Source of the DNA: an uncultured Clostridia bacterium
GTDB lineage: Bacteria; Bacillota; Clostridia; Oscillospirales; Oscillospiraceae
Assembly (NCBI GenBank): GCA_947307365.1
Contig: CAMZIY010000001.1
Location: 1-61,576, forward strand
Direction of reading: 5' to 3'
Length of the DNA stretch: 61,576 bases
Part shown: in pieces, positions 49,881 through 58,436 of the stretch
How positions within the stretch are numbered: position 1 is the first letter of the stretch
Layout: each line of letters starts with the position of its first letter
Notes under the pieces: generated by a model
What the model saw: only the letters and a program-made list of their open reading frames with translations
Database searches by the model: none
Told to the model about the DNA's origin: nothing
Made by a program: the position numbers and the translations under genes

Positions 49881-52079
49881 TCAGCGGTTTTCATCCTGCC
49901 ATTTTTTCAGGGCATCCGCCAATGCGCTGTTTCCGCCCTGGGCAGGCTGCGAAGCCAAATAACGCTGGATGTCCCTTTTGTTCGCTTTGTCCCCGGAGTT
50001 CCTGCGCTTTTCGAAGTCTCCCATGCGCTCCCGGTAACCGCAGACGCATACAAAGATGCGCTTGTCTTCCTCTCCCTTGGCCGGCGCCTGCCCCCGCAGT
50101 TCCATGCGCTTATGACAGTTGGGACAGCGTGCCTGGGTCTGAACGCTCAGGCTCTTCCGATAACCGCAGTTCCGGTCCGGGCAGACCAGCATTTTTCCGC
50201 CCTTCTTGCCTTTGACCTCCAGAAGGAGCTTTCCGCAGTCCGGGCAGCGCTCACGGCTGACGTTATCCGGAGTATACTGTCCCTCGCTGGCCTTCACCCT
50301 GTCCACCAGGCGGGATGCGTATCCCCGCATTTCCTGGATAAAGGCGGCGGGCTTCTCTTTTCCGGCGGCGATATTGCTCAGCCGCAGCTCCCACCGGGCG
50401 GTCAGCTCAGGGCTGCGGAGCTCCTCCGGGGCAAGACTTACCACCTGAATCCCCTTCGCCGTAGGGATCAGAGATTTTCCGCTGCGCTCCACATAGAAGG
50501 CCGAGATCAGTTTTTCAATGATATCCGCCCGGGTGGCGGGGGTACCCAGGCCGCCCGTCTCCTCCAGGGTCTTGGACAGATCCCTGTCCTCCACCTGGCT
50601 GCCGGGATGCTCCATTGCGCTGAGGAGGGCGGCTTCCGTGTAGCGGGCGGGAGGCTTAGTCAGTCCCTGATTTACTCTGGCCTGACCGAGGCGCAGCTTT
50701 TGTCCCTGGGTCAACGCCGGAAGCTGCTGGATCCTGTCTTCCTCTTCCCCTTCTTCCGGCTCTTCCAGACTCATCGCGCCATACGCCGCCTTCCACCCCT
50801 CCTGCAGCACGCGTCTGCCTCTGGCGGACAGGGTCTCCCCCTGACAACGGATCGTCATGGTCAGATCCTCATACTCCATTGGGGGAAGCAGCACCGCCAG
50901 GAAGCGGCGGGCGACCAGATCATAGATGTTGCGCTCCGGACCGGTCATATCCCGATACTCCGGAGGCTGTTCCGTGGGCAGGATGGCGTGATGATCCGTC
51001 ACCTTTGCCCCATTGACCAGAAAACGGGTCTGCATGGGCCGTCTGCGCATCAGTTCATTGACCAGCGCGTTATAGGGTCCTCCCCGCAGGGACTGGAGCC
51101 GCTCCGGCAGAGTCGGCACCACATCCTCCGGGATATATCGGGAGTCCGTTCGCGGATATGTGAGGACCTTGTGCCGCTCGTAAAGGCTCTGAAGGATGTT
51201 CAGCGTCTCCTTGGCACTGTAGGCAAATTTCTTGTTAGCGTCCCTTTGCAGCTCCGTCAGATCATAGGCAGCGGGAGGCGGGGTCTGTTTGAATTTCCTT
51301 TCCAACCGCTCCACAGCAGCTTCCGCGCCGCTGAGTTTCGCGGCAAGCTTCTCAGCCTGCTCCCGTTCCATGCGTCCGCCGCCGGAACCCTGACGGCTCA
51401 GGGTGAAGCCCTGCTCCGCTTTGACGCTGACGGTGTAGTATGCCTGGGGGACAAAGCGGCGGATCTGTTCTTCCCGGGCTACCAGCATGGCCAGGGTCGG
51501 CGTTTGTACCCGCCCGGCGGACAGGGAGGCGCCGAATCGGCAGGTAAGCGCACGGGTCACGTTCAGTCCCACCAGCCAATCCGCCTGACTGCGAGCCTCT
51601 GCGCTCTGATATAAATGGTCGAATTCCGAGGCAGGACGGAGAGACCGGAACCCTTCGCGGATCGCTTTTTCCGTCTGGGAAGAGATCCAGAGCCGACTTG
51701 TTCTGCCTTTCCAACCCGCCTTCTCCATGATCCAGCGGGCAACCAGCTCCCCTTCTCTCCCTGCATCCGTGGCGATCACCAGTTCGGAGATATCCGGACG
51801 GCGCAGAAGGCTCTGTACCACCCGATACTGCCGTCCGGTCTCCGGGATCACAACCAGCTTCCGCTTCTCCGGCAGCATGGGCAGGGTCTCCATATCCCAT
51901 TTTTTGTACTTGGGATCATATTCCTCCGGGTCCGCCAGGGTCACCAGATGCCCCAGCGCCCAGGTCACGATATATCGCTCCCCTTCCAGGTAGCCGTCGC
52001 GTCCCTGACCTGCGCCGAGGCTCCGGGCTAGTTCCCGGCCCACAGAGGGTTTTTCCGCCAGTACCAGAGTCTTACCCAT
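49881..52079 (-). CDS. topB: DNA topoisomerase III
   Basis: A 732-residue type IA topoisomerase that decatenates and relaxes DNA by single-strand passage. It starts KTLVLAEKPSVGRELARSLG (Toprim Glu), has ATDAGREGELVARWI, SLSAGRVQTPTLAMLVAREE, the active-site Tyr in TYPRTDSRYI, and GLGTPATRADIIEKL. Two C-terminal zinc ribbons follow (CPDCGK..CGYRK and CPNCHK..CVCGYRE). The frame is open upstream to 52460, but that part overlaps malY and is rejected. The gene starts 29 bases after malY. Confidence 0.95.
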   Translation of the reverse strand: MGKTLVLAEKPSVGRELARSLGAGQGRDGYLEGERYIVTWALGHLVTLADPEEYDPKYKKWDMETLPMLPEKRKLVVIPETGRQYRVVQSLLRRPDISELVIATDAGREGELVARWIMEKAGWKGRTSRLWISSQTEKAIREGFRSLRPASEFDHLYQSAEARSQADWLVGLNVTRALTCRFGASLSAGRVQTPTLAMLVAREEQIRRFVPQAYYTVSVKAEQGFTLSRQGSGGGRMEREQAEKLAAKLSGAEAAVERLERKFKQTPPPAAYDLTELQRDANKKFAYSAKETLNILQSLYERHKVLTYPRTDSRYIPEDVVPTLPERLQSLRGGPYNALVNELMRRRPMQTRFLVNGAKVTDHHAILPTEQPPEYRDMTGPERNIYDLVARRFLAVLLPPMEYEDLTMTIRCQGETLSARGRRVLQEGWKAAYGAMSLEEPEEGEEEDRIQQLPALTQGQKLRLGQARVNQGLTKPPARYTEAALLSAMEHPGSQVEDRDLSKTLEETGGLGTPATRADIIEKLISAFYVERSGKSLIPTAKGIQVVSLAPEELRSPELTARWELRLSNIAAGKEKPAAFIQEMRGYASRLVDRVKASEGQYTPDNVSRERCPDCGKLLLEVKGKKGGKMLVCPDRNCGYRKSLSVQTQARCPNCHKRMELRGQAPAKGEEDKRIFVCVCGYRERMGDFEKRRNSGDKANKRDIQRYLASQPAQGGNSALADALKKWQDENR

Positions 52080-52108
52080 GCCGCCGTTTCCTTTCAAAAA
52101 ATTACAGA

Positions 52109-53320
52109 TCAGCGCTTCAGCGCTTCCACCAGCCGCTCCGCAGCCAGCCGAACGTAGGCTTCGGAGGTGGCCAGGTTCAGGCGAATATGGCAGTCTTTCT
52201 TCCCTGCCTCGACCGCGCGGATATCTCCGCTGCTCCGGCTCTCCTTGGGGAAAAACTGATGGCCCCAATCCACAGCCAGCTTGCACTGCTTCAGGACCAC
52301 GTCCTCCAGCTTGTCCCGTCCCACGTACGGCGCCAGGTCCACCCACTGGAGATAGGTGCCCTCCAGCGGCGTGACCAGCGCGTCGGGCAGGCCGGCGCCA
52401 AGGATCTCTTCCGTAATGCGGGCATTGTTCCTCAGATGCTCCAGGCAGCCGTCCAGCCATTCCCGACCGCCGCGATAAGCAGCTTCCACCGCAACGTAGC
52501 CCGTCATATTGGAGTTGATGCCGGTAAAAGGCTTACAGTATGCGTCATATTTCTTCCGGATCGTCTCGTCCGGGATGATGATCATGGAGTGTGATAGTCC
52601 CGCCAGGTTGAAGGTTTTGGAGGCGGCGGTGAGAAGCACAGCATACTTCTCGCAGGGATAAGCCGCGAAGATCGGCACATGTTTGCCGGTGATCTCCAGA
52701 TCATGGTGGATCTCATCGCTCACCACATATACCCCATGCTTCTCGCAGATCTGCAGCAGCCTGGCCAATTCTTCCTTCTTCCAGATACGGCCCACAGGAT
52801 TATGGGGAGAACAGAGGATGAAGATCTTGACGTTCTCCCGAACGATAGCATCCTCGAAATCCTGATAATCCGGCGTATAATACCCGTTTTCCTCCTTCAG
52901 CATACTGCACACCAGCCGCCGGCCGGTATCCTCCGCGGCGCTCATAAAGGGGTAGTAGCAGGGGCTGAGGATGATGCAGGCGTCCCCCGGCTGGGTCAGT
53001 GCGCCGATGGCCCGGTAGATCCCGCAGACCACGCCGGGGGTGTAGCGGATCCAGCCCGGCTGCACGGTGTAGCCGTGCCGCTCCTGCTCCCATTTGACGA
53101 AGCTCTGATAGTATGCGGGAGAGGGAAAAGTATATCCATAGGTATTCTGCTCGGCCAGCTTGCTCATGGCCTCACGCACGGTATCCGGCCCCCGGAAATC
53201 CATATCCGCCACCCACATGGCGATCAGGTCCTTGCCGCCGAAGCCCCGTTCCATGCCGTCCCACTTCGCGCAGCCGGAACCGCGCCGATCCCAGTAATAC
53301 TTCTTTTCGAATTCTGTCAT
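52109..53320 (-). CDS. MalY/PatB-type cystathionine beta-lyase or aminotransferase
   Basis: A 403-residue PLP enzyme of the MalY/PatB subgroup. It begins with WDRRGSGCAKWDGMER and has AMWVADMDFRGP, the CSPHNPVGRIWKKEEL block, SDEIHHDLE (PLP Asp) and the Schiff-base Lys in TAASKTFNLAGLSHS. Members cleave cystathionine or other C-S bonds, giving homocysteine, pyruvate and ammonia; some also regulate sugar genes. It starts 14 bases after the flavin reductase gene with a GGAG site. Confidence 0.9.
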   Translation of the reverse strand: MTEFEKKYYWDRRGSGCAKWDGMERGFGGKDLIAMWVADMDFRGPDTVREAMSKLAEQNTYGYTFPSPAYYQSFVKWEQERHGYTVQPGWIRYTPGVVCGIYRAIGALTQPGDACIILSPCYYPFMSAAEDTGRRLVCSMLKEENGYYTPDYQDFEDAIVRENVKIFILCSPHNPVGRIWKKEELARLLQICEKHGVYVVSDEIHHDLEITGKHVPIFAAYPCEKYAVLLTAASKTFNLAGLSHSMIIIPDETIRKKYDAYCKPFTGINSNMTGYVAVEAAYRGGREWLDGCLEHLRNNARITEEILGAGLPDALVTPLEGTYLQWVDLAPYVGRDKLEDVVLKQCKLAVDWGHQFFPKESRSSGDIRAVEAGKKDCHIRLNLATSEAYVRLAAERLVEALKR

Positions 53321-53334
53321 GTCACTTCTCCAGT

Positions 53335-53964
53335 TCACCGGATAAAATTTGTCATCACAACGGGCTCCAGGGCAGGATACGTGATCCCCGCCTGCTTGCC
53401 GGCCTCGATGCACTTCACCAGCCAGGCCATATTCCGCCCCAAAGTGCGCATGATCTGCATACCTTCCTGATCTTCCTTTACCTGCTCCGGCGTACGCCCA
53501 TGAACTACGCACCAGTACTTGCTGCTGACAATGGGCATACCGGCGATGGTGAAGTACTTGTTCAGCACATCGAAGGAAGCCGTGCCGCCGCTGCGTCGGC
53601 AGCTCAGCACCGCTGCCCCGGGTTTTCCTGCCAGGGGCTTCGCGCAATAGAAGATGCGGTCCAGGGCGGAGATCAGGTTCCCCGCCGGACTGGAAAAATG
53701 TACGGGGGAACCGAAAATCACGCCGTCCGCCTCTTCCAGCTTGTCGATGAGAGCGTTGACTCCATCGTTCTCCCCGAAAGCGCAATGCCCGTTTATTGCC
53801 CGGAAGCATCCTCCGCAGGCAACGCAGCCGTTGATGGGCTTATTCCCCAGCCAGACGATCTCCGCTTCCACGCCGTTTTCCCGCAGCTGGCCCGCCGCCT
53901 CTTCCAAAGCGGTGTAGGTACAGCCATGCTCATTGGGACTGCCGTTGACCAATACGACCTTCAT
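53335..53964 (-). CDS. NADPH-dependent FMN reductase/iron-sulfur flavoprotein
   Basis: A 209-residue flavodoxin-fold protein. VLVNGSPNEHGCTYTALEEA binds the FMN phosphate, and GCVACGGCFR near residue 47 is a compact Cys motif like that of iron-sulfur flavoproteins and related reductases. GSPVHFSSPAG is the second FMN loop. It probably passes electrons to a flavin, quinone or metal substrate in the cytoplasm. It is the first gene of a run that continues through malY and topB. Confidence 0.88.
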   Translation of the reverse strand: MKVVLVNGSPNEHGCTYTALEEAAGQLRENGVEAEIVWLGNKPINGCVACGGCFRAINGHCAFGENDGVNALIDKLEEADGVIFGSPVHFSSPAGNLISALDRIFYCAKPLAGKPGAAVLSCRRSGGTASFDVLNKYFTIAGMPIVSSKYWCVVHGRTPEQVKEDQEGMQIMRTLGRNMAWLVKCIEAGKQAGITYPALEPVVMTNFIR

Positions 53965-53991
53965 TGCATTTCCTCCCGTTTTTCATGAAGC

Positions 53992-54020
53992 GCGGGGGCG
54001 GCGACAAGCGCCGCCCCCGC
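53992..54020 (-). terminator. GC hairpin after the Fe-alcohol dehydrogenase gene
   Basis: A 12-bp stem GCGGGGGCGGCG / CGCCGCCCCCGC with a 5-base loop, 21 bases after the stop. A poor T-tract follows (TTCATG). Confidence 0.65.
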
Positions 54021-54041
54021 GGGTCAGTTCATTCTGCTGTC

Positions 54042-55223
54042 TTACTGATAGTTGTCGTAAATGTCGCCCAGGAACTTGGCCGCATCCTCAACGGTAAGCT
54101 CTTTGTCCACATAGACCGGGCACTTGGGCCACAGATGACGGGCGGCCACCACCAGAGGCGCGCCGTCCACCACCTGCTGACGGGTGGCGCCGTATTCCTT
54201 CAGGGACTTGACCTTGCAGGCCCTCATCATCTGATGGATCACGTCGCCGATCTTCAGGGAGACTTCCAGGTTGGTTTCCTTCCCGGTAAGCTCCACGCGC
54301 ATGGCCTCGGCGATCTTCTTGATCTCTTCGGGCACATAGTCCGCCATGATCTTCAGCAGCTCGGGGGTGACCCAGGCGCACTCGATGCCGTGGGGGGTAT
54401 GGCAGGTGGCGGAGATGGAGTCGCAGGTGGCGTGGCCCAGCTGGATGTCGGTGTCCACGAAGGCCAGGCCGGCCCAGTTGGAGGCCAGGGCCATCTCGCT
54501 GCGGGCTTCCAGGTTGGAGCCGTTGTTGAAGCACTCCACCAGGTTGTCCCGGACGCGGCGCAGGGCGCTGAGGGCCAGCAGCTCGGAATGGGGGTTGCGG
54601 TCCCGGGCGGTGATGGACTCGATGCAGTGGGCCATGACGTCGAAGCCGGCCTGGGCGGTGACGTGGGGCGGGCAGGTCAGGGTCAGCTCGGGGTCGATGA
54701 TGCCGATGGTGGCATGGATGAAGATGGCCTGCTTCTGGCCGGTGGTGTCGTCGGTGATGACGGAGACCATGGTGCCCTCGGAGCCGGAGCCGGAGGTGGT
54801 GGGGGCCAGGAAGATGGGCACCTTCTCAGGCTGCATGGTGGGAGGGGGTGGGGGAAGATATTTCTCGATCTTGGTTTCCTTCAGGTCCAGCAGAAGGGCC
54901 ACTGCCTTGGCCAGGTCCATGCAGGAACCGCCGCCGATACCGAGAACAGAATCGCAGCCTTCCTTGATGGCGAATTCAGCCGCTTTGTTGATCAGGCCGG
55001 AGGGGGCGTCGGGCTTGACTTCGTTCCAATACAGGAAATCGATGCCATGAGCTTTGAGGCTCGCCTCAGCCTTGACGGTGCCGCCCGCTTTGGTCACGTT
55101 GGGTCCGCATACGAAGAGCAGCTTCTTGCAGCCGAGCTTCGCCAGTTCCTCGCCCACGCAACCGATGGCGCCATTGCCGAAGATCACGGGGTTCAGCTGC
55201 GTGTACTTGAAAATGCCAGCCAT
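54042..55223 (-). CDS. Iron-containing alcohol dehydrogenase
   Basis: A 393-residue group III (iron-dependent) dehydrogenase acting on alcohols, aldehydes or diols with NAD(P). GIGGGSCMDLAKAVA is the cofactor-binding loop, APTTSGSGSEGTMVS follows, and the four metal ligands are spaced as in the family: GFDVMAHCIES (Asp and His), LGHATCDSISATCHTPHGIE (two His 14 residues apart). The usual second His in HGLAH is Asp here (HATCD), so metal coordination is intact but the proton-relay neighbour differs. A proline run (PPPPPT) interrupts the loop after residue 125. The AGGAGG site is strong. The natural substrate is unknown. Confidence 0.92.
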   Translation of the reverse strand: MAGIFKYTQLNPVIFGNGAIGCVGEELAKLGCKKLLFVCGPNVTKAGGTVKAEASLKAHGIDFLYWNEVKPDAPSGLINKAAEFAIKEGCDSVLGIGGGSCMDLAKAVALLLDLKETKIEKYLPPPPPTMQPEKVPIFLAPTTSGSGSEGTMVSVITDDTTGQKQAIFIHATIGIIDPELTLTCPPHVTAQAGFDVMAHCIESITARDRNPHSELLALSALRRVRDNLVECFNNGSNLEARSEMALASNWAGLAFVDTDIQLGHATCDSISATCHTPHGIECAWVTPELLKIMADYVPEEIKKIAEAMRVELTGKETNLEVSLKIGDVIHQMMRACKVKSLKEYGATRQQVVDGAPLVVAARHLWPKCPVYVDKELTVEDAAKFLGDIYDNYQ

Positions 55224-55273
55224 GAAAATACCTCCTATAATTGATTTGTGTTTGTCTGTTATATAGAACGGCC

Positions 55274-55969
55274 TCAGCCGTTTATACCGTTTGCAAAAAA
55301 GCGTTTGGGATTGGGTCTCCGGAATCCCAGAGGACGATCCGGCGTGCCTTCCGTTCCGCGAACGCCGTATTCATCCAGGTCGATGATCCGGTAGCCGGTG
55401 CAGTTGATCAGGGTCACATCTCCCTCCCGATACACGGCGGAGCGGTTTACGGGATTCCCGCTGAGATGCCGATGTCCGAAAAGGTGCAGAGCCGGCTGAT
55501 TCAGCCGATGCACGTCTTTAAAGCAGGAAAAACCCTGGTGGAACTCATCCGTTCCGTCTCCCACGCCCTTTACCGGCGCATGGGTGACGAAAATATCGAT
55601 CTTTCGATTGCGTCGGAGCTCTGTCTGCAGTCTCCGGACACGCTTTTCCATCTGGCTTTCGGTAAACTGGAAATCGTTAGTGGGATCCGACCCCATACAG
55701 CCCCCCAGGCCTCCGATCCGCAATCCCTTGTATTCCAGCACCCGTCCATCCACGCTTTCACACCCGAAAGGCGGCTTACGGATGTATTCCTGATCATGAT
55801 TGCCGAATACATAGAACAAAGGGGCCGGGATCATCGTTACCAGATAGCTGAGATAGGAGGACTTCAGATCCCCGCAGGAAATGATCAGTTCAATTCCGCT
55901 GAACACCTCCGGATCAAAGTGTTCCCAAATGAACCGGCTTTCCATATCCGAAACGGCAAGGATCTTCAT
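55274..55969 (-). CDS. Calcineurin-like metallophosphoesterase
   Basis: A 231-residue phosphoesterase. The two-metal motifs are AVSDMESRFIWEH (first Asp; His of DxH replaced in position), SCGDLKSSYL, VFGNHDQEY, THAPVKG and LFGHRHLSG. The first motif reads SDMES where the family usually has SDxHG, so the first metal site may be weakened. Cytoplasmic, substrate unknown. It lies 24 bases after the His-rich gene and may be the third gene of the CobW operon. Confidence 0.85.
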   Translation of the reverse strand: MKILAVSDMESRFIWEHFDPEVFSGIELIISCGDLKSSYLSYLVTMIPAPLFYVFGNHDQEYIRKPPFGCESVDGRVLEYKGLRIGGLGGCMGSDPTNDFQFTESQMEKRVRRLQTELRRNRKIDIFVTHAPVKGVGDGTDEFHQGFSCFKDVHRLNQPALHLFGHRHLSGNPVNRSAVYREGDVTLINCTGYRIIDLDEYGVRGTEGTPDRPLGFRRPNPKRFFANGING

Positions 55970-55993
55970 GGTTATCCCGACTCCGCCCGACGT

Positions 55994-56608
55994 TCAGTCT
56001 TCATGACCATGATGCCCATGGTCATGATGGTCGTGTTCATGCTCATGGTGATGCTCATGTTCATGACAGGAACACGCTTCGTCGTGCTCATGGTGGTGCT
56101 CATGCTCATGACAGGAACACGCTTCGTCGTGCTCATGGTGGTGATGATGGTCGTGATCATCGCAGGTGCAATCCTCGCCGTGCTCATGGTCATGGTGATG
56201 GTGTTCGCATTCATGAGCATAGACGCACCACTGACCGTTCTGTCCGGCAATGGCTGCCGCCATTCCCTCCAGCCGATCCTCCAGGGCTTCCAGCCCCGTG
56301 CCGAATACGATACCGGTGATCCCCACCTCGGCGATCTCCGGCTCAGCGGAGGGCAGTTCGCTGCCCTTTACCTCTACGGCGCCGCCGGTGGTGGAAAGCA
56401 TGAGGGCAGCCGCTGTCCCCCACTGGACATAAGCTTTGATGTGTCCGATCAGCGCTTCCTGCTCATCCGCCCAGAGCACGGAGATCCGCAGCTGCTCCGC
56501 GATCTGATCGCGCAGAGCAGCAACGCCCGCTGCAGGCTTCAGCTCAAATCTGGCAGAGGCGACCCGGGCTTCTTCATGAAGGCGGGCATTGATTTCGACT
56601 TTGATCAT
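55994..56608 (-). CDS. His-rich metal-binding protein with Cys-Ser-Cys repeats
   Basis: A 204-residue protein in two parts. The first 135 residues form an alpha/beta domain I do not recognise (IKVEINARLHEEARVASARF; GGAVEVKGSELPSAEPEIAE; FGTGLEALEDRLEGMAAAIA). The last 65 residues are an extreme metal-binding tail of His, Glu, Asp and Cys with two tandem copies of a 15-residue unit (HHHEHDEACSCHEHE) and a CTCDD variant. It starts 7 bases after the CobW-like GTPase gene. This pairing suggests a metallochaperone: the tail stores or hands over zinc, cobalt or nickel, the GTPase drives transfer. The longer frame to 56716 overlaps the GTPase and is rejected. Confidence 0.85.
   Translation of the reverse strand: MIKVEINARLHEEARVASARFELKPAAGVAALRDQIAEQLRISVLWADEQEALIGHIKAYVQWGTAAALMLSTTGGAVEVKGSELPSAEPEIAEVGITGIVFGTGLEALEDRLEGMAAAIAGQNGQWCVYAHECEHHHHDHEHGEDCTCDDHDHHHHHEHDEACSCHEHEHHHEHDEACSCHEHEHHHEHEHDHHDHGHHGHED
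56053..56143. repeat. 45-bp tandem repeat encoding the His/Cys unit
   Basis: A 36-base core starts at 56063 and again at 56108, identical in both copies; the 9 bases between differ in one position from the 9 preceding the first copy. The 45-base period keeps the frame and encodes the 15-residue His/Cys unit. Length variation by slippage is likely between strains. Confidence 0.85.
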
Positions 56609-56615
56609 TGTCCTC

Positions 56616-57209
56616 TTACCTTTCCAGGAAAGCCCAGACTGCGTCGTCGATGGGCTTGTTTGCGATGACCTTATGCAGCTCCGCCCGGGGGTTGTAAGCA
56701 TGAAGCTCACCGGCAATATGGTCGGCAGTTTCCTCGTCCACCAGATCCACCTTATTCAAGAGGATACAGTCGGCAGAATCCACCTGCGCCTCAATGAGCT
56801 GGGGCATATAAGTGTGCAGCCGTTTCCATCTTCCCGCATCCGCCATGGAAAGGATCTTGACCGGGATCCGGAAGCAGGCTTCCACGTTATTCTTGATCTC
56901 CAGGGGATAGGCGACGCCTGTTGCTTCGATAATGATCCACTCCGGATCCACCGTTTCCTGAATGGTCCGGATATCGCTGATCAGATCCGCTCCGCCGGTG
57001 CAGCATGCGCACCCGGCAAAGAGTTCCCGGACAGCCAGCCCCTGGGCCTTCAGGACCTTATCGTCCACACCGACCTCACCGATCTCATTTTCAATGATCA
57101 TGACGCTGGTATCCTTGCGGCCGCTGCGCCGCACCATATAAGCGGCCATCTGCAGCAATGCGCTGGTTTTCCCGGAGCCGAGGAACCCGCTCAGAAGCAA
57201 CACTTTCAT
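56616..57209 (-). CDS. CobW/P47K-type GTPase (minimal form)
   Basis: A 197-residue COG0523 G3E GTPase. G1 is GFLGSGKT, the second motif ENEIGEVGVD, the metal-binding CxCC-type motif GCACCTG, then NKVDLVDEE as the base-recognition motif. The C-terminal CobW_C domain found in most members is absent, so this is the GTPase core alone. Family members insert Zn, Co, Ni or Fe into target proteins. The partner downstream provides a His/Cys-rich store. The start at 57209 has GGAGG 9 bases upstream. A clear promoter with perfect TTGACA precedes it. Confidence 0.92.
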   Translation of the reverse strand: MKVLLLSGFLGSGKTSALLQMAAYMVRRSGRKDTSVMIIENEIGEVGVDDKVLKAQGLAVRELFAGCACCTGGADLISDIRTIQETVDPEWIIIEATGVAYPLEIKNNVEACFRIPVKILSMADAGRWKRLHTYMPQLIEAQVDSADCILLNKVDLVDEETADHIAGELHAYNPRAELHKVIANKPIDDAVWAFLER

Positions 57210-57237
57210 ACCCGGCAACCTCCATTCTCACAGATTA

Positions 57238-57266
57238 ACAATAGCCCAAAATTCTGGGAATGTCAA
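57238..57266 (-). promoter_or_regulatory. Promoter of the CobW/His-rich operon
   Basis: Minus strand TTGACA, 17-base spacer, TATTGT, 29 bases before the start at 57209. No Zur-type palindrome was evident to the eye. Confidence 0.6.
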
Positions 57267-57309
57267 CCGAACTGCCGCCGCAGACGACCTCAGAACGGCT
57301 CCTCTCTGT

Positions 57310-58275
57310 TTACTGCGCCGGGGACGGAGAAGCGGTGGCGTAATTCAGATTGGTGGTGAGGTAGCCGCTGGACACCCATCCGAATTTTCCGTCATAGTAT
57401 ACCAGGTACCACTTTCCGCCATCGCTCTTGGCAACGGCGCCGACCTTGGTGGCATCGGGGATGGAGCCGATCTGTTTATAGGAGGTACCCGGACCGGAAC
57501 GCATATTCAGCGCGCTGGAAACGGTCACCGCATAATAGACATAGTCGTCATAGATGCTGTCTTCCCCGGGAACGACCTCAAGATCCGGGTATTTGGACAG
57601 GTCCAGCCATCCCTTGCGGCCGGGCTCCTGAGTGGGTTCGGCAGTCGGTTCGGGCGTAGCCGGCGCTTCGGTCGCCGCAGGCGTCGCGGAGGGGGTCATG
57701 CTGGGGGATGCAGAAGCGGCTGTATGATCCGCCGGCTCGGCGGATACAGCGGTCGTGTCGGAGGGCTTCGGCGCGGGTTTTTCTTCGTTGCCCCGAATCG
57801 TGCGATAGAGGAACACCACCAGGAAAATATTCAGAAGCAGACTGATCCCCAGCAGGATCATCAGAAGCAGGTTGGTGCGGGAAACGGAATCTGCTTTTTG
57901 TCTGGCTTCCTGGAGGGAACGGCGATCGCTTGATCCATCTTCCTCGGAACCAATGGGCTGCATGACTCTGGTATCCCCGCTGAGCTTCCTTCCCGGCTTC
58001 TGTGCTTCGGCCGCAGCGGGCTTGACCTGGTTGGCTGTCTCGTTCGGTACCGGTTCCGGATCGATTTTGATGTTCAGCTCCCTGACCGCTTCCACGGCGG
58101 GGCTATACCCCTGCCTGGCAGACTGTTTGAGCCAATAGACTGCCTGCCGGGAATATTCCTTAATCTCCTCGTCCCGTTCAGCTTCCTTCAATCGTTTGCC
58201 ATATTGCTCGGCCAGATCATATTGGGCGATCATATTGCCGTTTTTGGCTTCCAGCATCAGCTCTTCCAGATTCAT
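57310..58275 (-). CDS. Membrane protein with Sel1-like repeat and extracellular SH3b domain
   Basis: A 321-residue single-pass protein. The cytoplasmic N-terminus has a Sel1/TPR-like repeat (NMIAQYDLAEQYG, AVYWLKQSARQGYSPAVEAV); the membrane helix is LLLMILLGISLLLNIFLVVF (about 137-157); a Pro/Thr/Ser/Ala-rich linker crosses the wall; and the C-terminal bacterial SH3 domain (SALNMRSGPGTSYKQIGSIP, WYLVYYDGKFGWVSSGYL) would bind wall peptide or another surface ligand. It may connect cell-wall state to a cytoplasmic partner. The start at 58275 follows GGAGG; a strong promoter lies just upstream. Confidence 0.85.
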   Translation of the reverse strand: MNLEELMLEAKNGNMIAQYDLAEQYGKRLKEAERDEEIKEYSRQAVYWLKQSARQGYSPAVEAVRELNIKIDPEPVPNETANQVKPAAAEAQKPGRKLSGDTRVMQPIGSEEDGSSDRRSLQEARQKADSVSRTNLLLMILLGISLLLNIFLVVFLYRTIRGNEEKPAPKPSDTTAVSAEPADHTAASASPSMTPSATPAATEAPATPEPTAEPTQEPGRKGWLDLSKYPDLEVVPGEDSIYDDYVYYAVTVSSALNMRSGPGTSYKQIGSIPDATKVGAVAKSDGGKWYLVYYDGKFGWVSSGYLTTNLNYATASPSPAQ

Positions 58276-58303
58276 GGCGCACCTCCTCATTTATCCACAT
58301 TCC

Positions 58304-58331
58304 ATTATACAAAATGTGCCCCGGAAGTCAA
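58304..58331 (-). promoter_or_regulatory. Promoter of the SH3 gene
   Basis: Minus strand TTGACT, 16-base spacer, perfect TATAAT, 29 bases before the ATG. Confidence 0.7.
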
Positions 58332-58386
58332 CCATTTTCCCTTTTTCCCCCCTGCTTCGAAAGACTCGTTCCGGTGTTTTTCATCC

Positions 58387-58415
58387 TTGCAAAACCACGC
58401 AGTCTGTGCTAGTAT
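58387..58415 (+). promoter_or_regulatory. Possible promoter of the DUF1015 gene
   Basis: TTGCAA, 17-base spacer, TAGTAT, 21 bases before the ATG at 58437. A moderate match. Confidence 0.45.
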
Positions 58416-58436
58416 TGCAATGTTTTATTTCGCTAA

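Noticed and set aside
52080..52460. A 127-residue N-terminal extension of topoisomerase III
   Set aside because: The extension lies in another frame of malY, is Gly/Arg/Pro-rich, and a good start with a ribosome site lies at the conserved TopB N-terminus (52079).
53321..53809. A 163-residue N-terminal extension of the MalY-type enzyme
   Set aside because: It overlaps the flavin reductase in another frame; the conserved N-terminus begins at 53320 with a GGAG site.
56063..56143. Direct repeats as a possible CRISPR array
   Set aside because: Only two copies, a 9-base gap between cores, in frame inside a gene; no cas genes nearby.
55241..56668. A hydrophobic 475-codon plus-strand frame with Met/Val repeats, looking like a membrane protein
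   Set aside because: The Met/Val runs are simply the complement of the His-rich repeats (CAT/CAC read backwards); the minus strand has two well-formed genes here.
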